DNA of 64,000 nt from Prosthecobacter fusiformis. GTDB lineage: Bacteria; Verrucomicrobiota; Verrucomicrobiia; Verrucomicrobiales; Verrucomicrobiaceae. The stretch is from contig NZ_SOCA01000002.1 in assembly GCF_004364345.1 (NCBI RefSeq), positions 199,711-263,710 on the forward strand, written 5' to 3'. How positions within the stretch are numbered: position 1 is the first letter of the stretch; every line of letters begins with the position of its first letter. A program made the position numbers and the translations under genes. Shown here one piece after another: positions 17,566 through 25,890 of this stretch. The notes under the pieces are model-generated. The model made no database searches, was not told the origin of the DNA, and saw only the letters and a list, made by a program, of their open reading frames with translations.

Positions 17566-20500
17566 ATGTTCCCCTGCCATCCAGGTTTTCATCACACCTC
17601 CATCCTCAGCGCCCTGAGGATCTTCATCGCGACAGTTTCGCTTCTGGCGTTGCTACAGCTCCCTGCCGCCACCGCTTCAACAACGCCGCTTGAGCCGGAG
17701 TTGGTGAAAAATATCCACACAGGTGCAGCATCGCGACGCGCCCTGCAATCGGACTCCTATGTCACCGCCTGGGTAAACGACCGCTGCCTAGTTACGATGC
17801 CGAGTCTGGGTTATGGGCAGGAACTGTGGGTCTCCGATGACACCCCGGCAGGCATGCACCTGCTGGCAGACATCTCCCCCGGCCCCACCTCGTCGAGTCC
17901 CCACTCCTTCACGCCCAATGCCGAGGGCAGCAGGGTGTTTTTCTCGGCGGCGGATATCCTGAACGGCAGGAACCTATGGGTGACGGATGGCACGGAGGCG
18001 GGCACTCTGCGGCTGACGGACCCGATCAACGCCGCCGGGAAGGGCGTCTGGCCGAGCGACATCCGGGCCTTTCGGGACGGCGTCCTGTTTCATTCGCTCT
18101 ATGATGGCAACCAGACGGCGCTGTGGTTTTCCGACGGCACCGTCGTCGGCACCCGGCCACTGGTGGTCCTGCCTTCCCCCTACAGGCAGGTCAATTGTCT
18201 GATCGACGGAGAGGTCTGCTACCTCTGGACTCAGGGCGGGACCGACTCCGAGCTTTGGCGGACAGATGGCACCACCGCTGGCACCTGGCGGGTCGGGGTC
18301 TTTCCCTGGGCTTCGTCGGCGCTGTTTCACATGCTCGGCGACCGCCTGTATTTCACCGCAGGAGATGCCAAAAAGGGCTGGCAGATCTGGTGCACGGACG
18401 GCACGCCTGAGGGCACCCGCAGCCTCGGTGTCCTGGATCGCGGGCCGGATGCGCCGCAGATCGTTCAAGCAATGGCGACAGCGAACCGCCTTTTCTTCAC
18501 GGCGGTGACTAAGAAGGACGGTCTGGAATTGTGGAGCACCGATGGCACCGCAGGCGGTACAGGCATCGTGAAAAACCTGGCTCCAGGGCGAGCGGATGCG
18601 GACATCACGCTGCTCGGCACTCTGGGGAACAGCCTCTGCTTCACGGCCAGGACCAAGGCCTACGGCAAGGAGTTTTGGCTCACCGATGGGACGCCGGGGG
18701 GCACGGAGATGAAGGACATCCATCCCGGTAAAGGCGACGCCAACATCGGTTGGCAGCACGTTGCCGCTGGTGATCATCTCTACTTCACGGCCTCGAATGG
18801 TCTGCAGTATGATCTCTGGACCACGGACGGCACGATGGCCGGGACGGTCCCGGCGGCGAGCTTTTTCCCAGAGCGGAATTACATCAATCCGAGTGAGCTA
18901 AGTGTTCAGAAAGGCCGCTTGTCCTTTGTCAGTCAGCCTAACCAAGGGGATGACCAGCCGATGCAGGTCTGGCTCAGTGAGGATGGCACTCCCGGCGGCA
19001 TTCAGCCTCTTTTGGCGGATATCTCGCCCTTCAGTCCCCGGGGGGCCGTGCGTCCGGTTCAGGTAAATGGGAAGGTGCTGATCCCGCACGGTGAGATCGA
19101 CAGCTACCGTACCGATATTCCGGTGGATCTGATCAGTCATGATCCGAGCACGGGGACGACGGAGAATCTCTTCAGAGGCTCAGTGACTTATTTTACGTGG
19201 CTCTGGCAATCGCCCATCCATGCGATGTTCAGTTACCGCACGTCAGCCTCAGCCACTGCGGAAATCGTTCTTCAGATCACCGATGGCACGGCTGCCGGGA
19301 CCCGCGTCCTGGCGGAGATCCCTGCCAATCTGGCCAGGTCCATCCTGACGACCGATGACACGGTGTGGTTCATGGGTCCAGATGCCGCGCAGGACGACCG
19401 CATCACACTCTGGAAGACCGATGGCACGGTTGAGGGCACCGTCGCGGCTCAGCTTCCTGCCGCTGCGGACGCGAACTCCTTCCCTTTCCTGAAGGCCCGT
19501 CTGGGAGATCTGGCCATCTTCACGGCGGAGGATGCCACCCATGGACGTGAACTCTGGCGTAGCGACGGCACGGAGGCGGGGACCTTCATGCTGAAGGACA
19601 TCATCCCCGAAACTGACTCCACCCCGCTGACCATCCATGGCACCTATGCGGGCCTGCTTTACTTCACCGCTGCGATCTCAGCTCAAAACAAGCAGCTCTG
19701 GCGCACGGATGGCACAGAGGCAGGCACCTTCATGCTAAAGGAGGTCAGCTCCTGGCTCAGTTCAGCCGATCCCTCCGAGTTCACGGTCATGGACGGTGTG
19801 GTGTATTTCAAGGCTCCTGGGGCCGGCTTCCAGATCTGGCGGACGGATGGCACCGTGGCCGGGACCCGGCAGGCGACCAACATTGCCTCCCACTACAGCA
19901 ACGAGGCTCCCAGCCAGTTCACGTTGTTCCAAGGACGCCTCTATTTCGTCGGATCAGGCTCTCATGGCCGGGACATCTGGTCCACCGACGGCACTCCGCA
20001 GGGGACCTTGCCACTGTCTCTGAATGACCAGGGCTTTAGCCAGTTCCAGGTCTCAAGCACCGCTGTGCTCAGAGCTGCGGGTGAGTTCCTCTACTGGATC
20101 GAGGGCGGCAGTCTCTACCGGACAGACGGCACCCCGGGCACGCGCACCACCCTCACTTCCACTAACTTTGACATTTCGTCTCTGCTCGTCCGCCCGCCCA
20201 TGCCGGGGGCCTCCGTCTCGCCAGACCAGCACGTCGTCTTCTTCCTCAGCAACGGCAAGCTGTGTCGCTGCAGCAATGACGAAACCGCCGCCGTGGAGAT
20301 CTGTCAGGCCGGTGCCGCGAGCATCCTGTTATGCGGGGACCGGATCGTCTATACGGAGGCCCCTCTGGGAGGCGGCCTCTGCAGCCTCTGGTCCAGCGAT
20401 GGCACCGCCGGGAGCAGGCAGCAGCTCCTGCCTGTGCTGGTGACGAACCCTCTCCTGGCCAGCACCGCGCAGCGCCTTTACTACACCTGCACAGATGCCG

Positions 20501-23160
20501 GCGGACGGCTGAATCTGGAGTGCATCCGCCCGGACGGCAGCGACCGCACCGTGCTGCATCCGGCGGATCCGGGCGATGTCTTTTACCCGGAGCTCATCGA
20601 GGGCGAGCATGTGATCTTCCGGAGACAGCTATCGAAAGCTTACAGTCAGACGGTGGCGGATCAGCTCCTGGTGGAAACCAGCGGCACTCTGGAGAGCACC
20701 CGCCAGTCCGGTTTCATCAGTGCGCCCAACTGGGGCGGCATGGTTCGGGCAGGCAGCCTGGTTTTCCTGGCCGCCAATGACCCCGCCGCAGGCCAGGAAC
20801 TGCACAAGCTGGCCATCGACGGCCCGCCTGCACTGATACTCGGCCAGAGTGCCGGGCAACCGTCTCTGGAGATTGGTGAGGATGACCTCATCGAGCTGCC
20901 TCCGCAGGTCCTGCATCAGCCGCGTGTGCGCACCCTGCATCTGCGCAATACCGGCCTGCAGGCGCTCACGGACATCACTTTTTCAGCCCCCAGTCTGACG
21001 GACTTTGAGATCGCTCCTGCCAGCATCGCCTCACTGGCCCCGGGCGCGGTGGCGGAGGTCCAGATCACCTTCACCCCGCAGCAGACCGGCTTGCGGGAGA
21101 CGACCGTCCAGTTCAGCAGCACCCTCGGCGCCTCCTCTTTCACCCGCACCCTGCACCTGCGCGGTCGCGGATTGGCTCAAGATGCCGCCCCGGAGAACCT
21201 AACTGCGCCCAGCTCCCGCCTCGTCCTGGCCGGGCAGTCCGTGACCTTTGCGGCAGACATCCTCGCCCCGGCGGGCATCACCACGGCGGGCTGGCAGCGC
21301 ACTCCCGGCACCGCTTTGGCCGAAACCGGTCCTGTCCTCACCTTGCCCGCCGTGCAGGCGGAGGATGTGGGCGTTTACACCTACCACGTCAGCACCCCGG
21401 CCGGAGAGGTGACCACTCGGCCTGCCAGTCTCGGCGTGGTCGCAGCGGCCATTCCCTTGCTCCGGGTGACCCTCGACACCGGGTTTGTACTGAGCTGCAC
21501 CGCCCAGGCTCCCCCCGGCAGCACTCTGAGCTATCAGTGGACTTTTAAGAACCATCCCCTGCGCTCCGGTGGCCGCATCCAGGGCAGCCAGACCGCCCGC
21601 CTGCACATCGAAACCCTGAGCCCTGACGATATCGGTTCTTATGAGTGCCTCGTCACCCTCCACGCCCCGGATCGCAGCGTCACCCTCAGCCATGGCCGTA
21701 CCGAGGTCACCCGACTGCTGCCGCCGGAGATCCTCGTGGGCGGGGACACGTATTATTACATCGGCCAGGCCATGCAATATCAGGTGCCGACCAGCCAGCC
21801 AGCGGATAGCTTTACCTTCAAAGGCCTGCCTCCCGGCCTGACCGCCAGCGCCTCCGGCCTGATCACCGGTCGCCCGACCAAGTCACTGCCCCTGGATCCG
21901 GCAACCGGGTTTCCGCGTCCTTACAAAGTCAGCGTCATCGCCCGCAATGCCGCGGGGATCGGCCAGCCCGGGATCGTGCCCATGGTCGTCATGTCGGTCG
22001 CCCTTCCCGGCACCTACCATGGCCTCATCGCGCGCAGCACCGAAGTGGCCGGTGGCAAAAACCTCGGTGGCAGGGTCACCATGACCGTCGCCGCAGCAGG
22101 CGGCTTCAGCGGCCAGCTCGTCCACGGCGGCAAAACTTATCGCTTCACCCGCCCTAGTCTGGCGACCGAGGTCACTCAACTGGGGGCTGCCGTGGAGTAT
22201 GAAGTCCCCATCATCCCCGACCGCAAGCTGCCACCGCTGCGGCTCATCCTCAGCGGTTCCGGCGGCCCCGACTTGGTCGCCACCCTCATGGATGCCGAGG
22301 GCCATAGCACCTTTGGAATGCTGGAACTCCAGGTAACCCGCACCTCCACCGAGATGGTCCATGCCTCTGGCATCTACAACGTCCTCCTCAGCCCCCGCCC
22401 TGCCCAGCCAGAGGACAGCGATCCCACACCCCCCGTCGGCCCCCAGGTGCCCGGCGGGACCGGCTATCTGGTCGTCAATGTCGCTAAATCCGGCACCGCC
22501 ACCTGGAAGGGTAAACTGGCCGATGGCACCGCCGTCACCGGCACTTGCCCCATCGTCTCGGCCTCCCGTCCGCAGGTTTTCCTTCACTCCCCCGTCAATA
22601 AGGAGACTGGCTCCCTGCACGGCTATCTGACCCCCGCCTCCGGCAGCATCAATCCCAGCAGGAGCTCCCTGAGCTGGATGAAGGCCCCGCACCAAAGCCG
22701 CAGCTACGCGGACGGCATCCTCCTCCACCGCCTCAATGCCGACGGCTCCGTCTGGTCCAAACCGGACCGGTATAATTTTTTCTGGGATCTCCAATACATC
22801 GGCTACAACCTGAAGATCAACCTCTCTGGCCCGGGCCTGTCGGAGGAGGGTGTCCTGCAATATGCCGGCATCAGCACCGCCTACCGCGTGACCCTGCCGC
22901 TGAAGATCTCCGGCAACATCATGCAGAAGCTGAGCATCTCCACCACCACGGGTCTCTTCAAAGGCAGCTTCCGCCTCTATGCCCTGCCTGGCCCCGACCT
23001 GCCTCCCAAGGCCGTGGACATCCCCTTTGAAGGCGCCTTTACCACCCGCGGCCCCGCGCGCGGCTTCTTCCTCCTGCCCGTGCTCGATGAGGAAGGCTGG
23101 CTCCCCAAAACCCCCCAGCTTCAGTCCGGCACGATTGAATTCATCCCCAACACGCCCTGA
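17566..23160 (+). CDS. Giant secreted ELWxxDGT-repeat protein with ASH-like and Ig-like domains
   Basis: The 1,864-residue protein has a signal peptide (hydrophobic LSALRIFIATVSLLALLQL, ending near PAATAS). Residues about 80-960 hold roughly 16 copies of a 50-60-residue unit with the core ELWxTDGTxxGT (for example ELWRTDGTTAGT, EFWLTDGTPGGT), a beta-propeller-like surface repeat. About 1,100-1,210 is an ASH/choice-of-anchor D-like domain, then two Ig-like domains (about 1,220-1,380), a putative-Ig segment (GLPPGLTASASGLITGRPT) and two C-terminal beta domains. No enzyme motif or membrane anchor was seen. Adhesion or matrix structure is likely. An in-frame GTG at 17539 is an alternative start. 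Its GC content looks higher than that of its neighbours. Confidence 0.88.
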   Translation: MFPCHPGFHHTSILSALRIFIATVSLLALLQLPAATASTTPLEPELVKNIHTGAASRRALQSDSYVTAWVNDRCLVTMPSLGYGQELWVSDDTPAGMHLLADISPGPTSSSPHSFTPNAEGSRVFFSAADILNGRNLWVTDGTEAGTLRLTDPINAAGKGVWPSDIRAFRDGVLFHSLYDGNQTALWFSDGTVVGTRPLVVLPSPYRQVNCLIDGEVCYLWTQGGTDSELWRTDGTTAGTWRVGVFPWASSALFHMLGDRLYFTAGDAKKGWQIWCTDGTPEGTRSLGVLDRGPDAPQIVQAMATANRLFFTAVTKKDGLELWSTDGTAGGTGIVKNLAPGRADADITLLGTLGNSLCFTARTKAYGKEFWLTDGTPGGTEMKDIHPGKGDANIGWQHVAAGDHLYFTASNGLQYDLWTTDGTMAGTVPAASFFPERNYINPSELSVQKGRLSFVSQPNQGDDQPMQVWLSEDGTPGGIQPLLADISPFSPRGAVRPVQVNGKVLIPHGEIDSYRTDIPVDLISHDPSTGTTENLFRGSVTYFTWLWQSPIHAMFSYRTSASATAEIVLQITDGTAAGTRVLAEIPANLARSILTTDDTVWFMGPDAAQDDRITLWKTDGTVEGTVAAQLPAAADANSFPFLKARLGDLAIFTAEDATHGRELWRSDGTEAGTFMLKDIIPETDSTPLTIHGTYAGLLYFTAAISAQNKQLWRTDGTEAGTFMLKEVSSWLSSADPSEFTVMDGVVYFKAPGAGFQIWRTDGTVAGTRQATNIASHYSNEAPSQFTLFQGRLYFVGSGSHGRDIWSTDGTPQGTLPLSLNDQGFSQFQVSSTAVLRAAGEFLYWIEGGSLYRTDGTPGTRTTLTSTNFDISSLLVRPPMPGASVSPDQHVVFFLSNGKLCRCSNDETAAVEICQAGAASILLCGDRIVYTEAPLGGGLCSLWSSDGTAGSRQQLLPVLVTNPLLASTAQRLYYTCTDAGGRLNLECIRPDGSDRTVLHPADPGDVFYPELIEGEHVIFRRQLSKAYSQTVADQLLVETSGTLESTRQSGFISAPNWGGMVRAGSLVFLAANDPAAGQELHKLAIDGPPALILGQSAGQPSLEIGEDDLIELPPQVLHQPRVRTLHLRNTGLQALTDITFSAPSLTDFEIAPASIASLAPGAVAEVQITFTPQQTGLRETTVQFSSTLGASSFTRTLHLRGRGLAQDAAPENLTAPSSRLVLAGQSVTFAADILAPAGITTAGWQRTPGTALAETGPVLTLPAVQAEDVGVYTYHVSTPAGEVTTRPASLGVVAAAIPLLRVTLDTGFVLSCTAQAPPGSTLSYQWTFKNHPLRSGGRIQGSQTARLHIETLSPDDIGSYECLVTLHAPDRSVTLSHGRTEVTRLLPPEILVGGDTYYYIGQAMQYQVPTSQPADSFTFKGLPPGLTASASGLITGRPTKSLPLDPATGFPRPYKVSVIARNAAGIGQPGIVPMVVMSVALPGTYHGLIARSTEVAGGKNLGGRVTMTVAAAGGFSGQLVHGGKTYRFTRPSLATEVTQLGAAVEYEVPIIPDRKLPPLRLILSGSGGPDLVATLMDAEGHSTFGMLELQVTRTSTEMVHASGIYNVLLSPRPAQPEDSDPTPPVGPQVPGGTGYLVVNVAKSGTATWKGKLADGTAVTGTCPIVSASRPQVFLHSPVNKETGSLHGYLTPASGSINPSRSSLSWMKAPHQSRSYADGILLHRLNADGSVWSKPDRYNFFWDLQYIGYNLKINLSGPGLSEEGVLQYAGISTAYRVTLPLKISGNIMQKLSISTTTGLFKGSFRLYALPGPDLPPKAVDIPFEGAFTTRGPARGFFLLPVLDEEGWLPKTPQLQSGTIEFIPNTP

Positions 23161-23860
23161 GGCGGGGAATGACGAACGACCAGGCTTCGAAAGCTTGTTG
23201 GCTTGACCGCCCGCTTGCAAATCTGATTTTTTCACAAAGAAACCAAGATTTGATCCTCATTCCATTATTGTAAAATTATGTCAGGGATGTCTGACAATGA
23301 CTGCGAAAGCACCTTGTGAAGAAACTGCTGTCAACCACCCTTTTTGAGCATTTTTATCTACCTTTTTCGGTTGCAAAAGTTACCGTGAAATATGCATCAC
23401 AGGATCAATTTCCCAAAGGCTCACATGACGTGCAATATGCATTAAAATGCAGTTTAAGCATTGTCACATTCCTGTCACTGTAACACTGAGAGTAGAAAAA
23501 TATTTCGCGGAAGTTAATATGTCTTCGAATAATGTATCGTAATACGTTCATTTTCAATACATTATGAGGTTTCTATTTCCGAGGTTTGACGCAAGTCTAA
23601 CCAATGCAGGTGGAAGGGTGCCTGGTAACAGCTTGCAGTTCCTCTCTGAAGATCTGCATGTTCCACAGCTCTGAGTCTCTTTTCCCAGTCGTAAACTAGC
23701 CTCATGAATGGCTGCAAAAATGGGTGCAAAAAGAGTTGCGATCAGTTCTTCAGAGTGATTGTGAATAACTTGTGAATTGATGTGGCTAACCCATCCAGTT
23801 TTTGAGAAAAAGAAGCTGGCTTGAATTGAGGTAATCTTCCGAAATTGTTGAAACTGAACC
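23161..23860. other. AT-rich 700-bp intergenic region
   Basis: No convincing gene is present. The region is much richer in A and T than its surroundings from about 23,220 on. It contains a perfect inverted repeat TGTCAGGGATGTCTGACA (23279-23296) and two similar ATATGCAT stretches around 23,392 and 23,437. A minus-strand frame of 107 codons at 23,554-23,877 has no recognisable family and runs into the next gene's start. Promoters for the plus-strand gene at 23,861 are probably here but none is clear. Confidence 0.5.
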
Positions 23861-24931
23861 ATGAAACGCTGGCGCATCGCAGGAATTAATTTTGAACATT
23901 TTCACATGGGTGACCTGCTGCGTCAGGTTTTTGAGCATCCCTTGGCTGACATCGTGGGGATCTGTGATGAGCAGCCCCAGCGGATGGTCGAGGCGGCACG
24001 GCAGTTCGGATTGCATGACGGTCAGGTCTTCACAGACTTTCGCTCATGTCTGGAATTCACTCGCCCGGACATCGTCATCATGTGCCCCGCCGCTAGCAAG
24101 CATGGAGAATGGGTGCACAAAGTGGCCCCTTTCGGCACGCACATCATGATAGAAAAGCCTTTCGCTGCCTCATTGGCCGAGGCGGATGCCATGGTCACTG
24201 CCATGAAACCCCATGGCAAAGTCCTGGCGGTGAACTGGCCACTGGTTTGGGATGCAGGGCAGCAGACCGCTCATCGCTTAGTGCAGGAGGGGCTGATTGG
24301 CCAGATTGTTGAGTTTCATCACCATGGCGGAAACCGTGGCCCTCTTTTTCATGGAGCGGACAAAGCTGACCACATTCCTACCGCCGCCGAAAAGGCTGAA
24401 AGCTGGTTTTACAGTCAGGCGCAGGGCGGGGGATCGCTGCTGGATTATATGGGCTATGGCACCACCCTCGGCTCCTGGCACATGAGTGGTCAGGTACCCC
24501 TGGAGGTGACTTGCACCTGGGACCACCCCAGTGGCTTGGAGGTGGATGAGCACAGCGTCACGGTCATCCGCTATGCGACTGGACTTAGCAAAACCGAAAC
24601 CCGCTGGGGCACCTTTACAGATCCCTGGACCCACCAGCCCCAGCCCAAATGCGGATTCGTCCTGCGCGGCACAGACGGCACCCTTTCCTGCTACGACTAT
24701 GAAAAAACCCTGTGGGTGCAGACGCGGACCCGCCCTGAAGGCTACGCAGTGCCTGTGGATGTGATCGCCTCTCCGAATCGCAATCCTGTGGAGCATTTAA
24801 TCCATTCGCTGGAAACGGGCACTCCACTGATCGGCCCGCTCACACTGCAAATCAGCCGCTTGGGACAGCAAATCGTGGATACAGCCTTCCAGAGCGCTCA
24901 ACAAAAGCGGACCTTGTCTCTGCTCGGTTGA
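23861..24931 (+). CDS. Gfo/Idh/MocA-family oxidoreductase
   Basis: The 356-residue protein has no signal peptide, unlike the relative at 10,763. It starts with an altered Rossmann strand (WRIAGINFEHFHMGDLLRQ) in which the usual GxGxxG is replaced by INFEHFH, so cofactor binding may be unusual or lost. The motif MIEKPFAASLAEAD with the catalytic Lys is present. The C-terminal half has GGGSLLDYMGYGTTLG, fitting the MocA domain. The substrate is unknown. It lies 33 bp upstream of lpxA in the same direction, but no functional link is known. Confidence 0.87.
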   Translation: MKRWRIAGINFEHFHMGDLLRQVFEHPLADIVGICDEQPQRMVEAARQFGLHDGQVFTDFRSCLEFTRPDIVIMCPAASKHGEWVHKVAPFGTHIMIEKPFAASLAEADAMVTAMKPHGKVLAVNWPLVWDAGQQTAHRLVQEGLIGQIVEFHHHGGNRGPLFHGADKADHIPTAAEKAESWFYSQAQGGGSLLDYMGYGTTLGSWHMSGQVPLEVTCTWDHPSGLEVDEHSVTVIRYATGLSKTETRWGTFTDPWTHQPQPKCGFVLRGTDGTLSCYDYEKTLWVQTRTRPEGYAVPVDVIASPNRNPVEHLIHSLETGTPLIGPLTLQISRLGQQIVDTAFQSAQQKRTLSLLG

Positions 24932-24964
24932 TTCCTCTCACGGATTCTGCCATTGCTAAGCCCA

Positions 24965-25759
24965 ATGATCCATCCCACAGCCCTGATCCACCCTTCTGCC
25001 CAGATTGATTCCACTGCGGAAATTGGTCCCTATGTGATTGTGGACGGACCGGCTGAAATTGGCCCAGGCTGCCGCTTGGAAGCTCATTCCCAGATCGTCG
25101 GCCAGGTTAAAATGGGGGCAGGGACCGTGATCGGACGTGCCGCCATCATCGGCGGAGATCCCCAGGATCTGGGATTCAAGACTGAAACAGAGAGCGGCGT
25201 CATCCTGGGGGAGGCGAATGTCATCCGGGAACACGTCACCATCCACCGTGGCAGCAAGCCCGGCAGCTTCACCCGCATAGGCGATGGCAATTTCATCATG
25301 GCCAGCGCCCATCTGGCGCATGACGTTGTTCTGGGGAATAAAAACATCCTGGCCAATGCCTGCTTGCTGGCCGGTCATATCACCGTGGGCAGCCATACCT
25401 TCATTGGTGGCGGTGCCGTTTTCCACCAGTTCATCCGCATCGGGGATTACTGTGTGATTCAGGGGAATGGAGGTTTTGGCAAGGACATCCCCCACTTCTG
25501 TGCCGCTCATCGCATCAATCGCCTCATGGGGCTCAATGTCATCGGTCTCAGGCGTCAGGGCTTCAGCTCAGAACAGCGCGCCAGCATCAAACAAATGTTC
25601 CACCTGCTCTTTAGTTCTGGAAGAAACCTCTCCCAGGCAGTCGCCGCAGCGCGTGAAAAGGAGTGGTCTGAGCCTGCACAGCGCCTCCTGGATTTTGTCG
25701 CCACCCCCTCCAAAAGAGGCATTTGTGCGCTCCAAGGTGGCAGGGAAGGGGAGGATTGA
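24965..25759 (+). CDS. lpxA: Acyl-ACP:UDP-N-acetylglucosamine O-acyltransferase LpxA
   Basis: LpxA adds the first fatty acid to UDP-GlcNAc in lipid A synthesis. The 264-residue protein starts MIHPTALIHPSAQI and has left-handed beta-helix hexapeptide repeats to about residue 190, with IREHVTIHRGS and the catalytic His in SAHLAHDVVLG. GGDPQDLGFK aligns with the substrate loop. The helical C-terminal domain is present; the last residues (KRGICALQGGREGED) look divergent. The ATG at 24965 was chosen over an upstream TTG. Its presence with lptD indicates a lipopolysaccharide-type outer membrane. Confidence 0.94.
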   Translation: MIHPTALIHPSAQIDSTAEIGPYVIVDGPAEIGPGCRLEAHSQIVGQVKMGAGTVIGRAAIIGGDPQDLGFKTETESGVILGEANVIREHVTIHRGSKPGSFTRIGDGNFIMASAHLAHDVVLGNKNILANACLLAGHITVGSHTFIGGGAVFHQFIRIGDYCVIQGNGGFGKDIPHFCAAHRINRLMGLNVIGLRRQGFSSEQRASIKQMFHLLFSSGRNLSQAVAAAREKEWSEPAQRLLDFVATPSKRGICALQGGREGED

Positions 25760-25890
25760 GAATAAGCAGGAATTTTTCCACCTGCTTTTTCTTGTCACCT
25801 TTGAGGCGGTGGCCTATTGAATGGCCTGCTTGGATCAGTTCCCGGTTTAGTTTCCCTGTTCCTGGCTTTTTTCTCAATCTCTACGGCATC

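Noticed and set aside
17566-23160. ELWxxDGT repeats as a DNA tandem-repeat artefact
   Set aside because: The repeats are conserved at protein level but diverged in DNA, so they are old functional units rather than recent expansion.
21883-23235. Minus-strand open frame of 450 codons opposite the giant protein
   Set aside because: Low-complexity Gly/Asp/Ala translation; it is antisense to a protein with clear signal and repeats.
23554-23877. Minus-strand frame of 107 codons in the AT-rich gap
   Set aside because: It overlaps the start of the next plus-strand gene and has no recognisable protein pattern.
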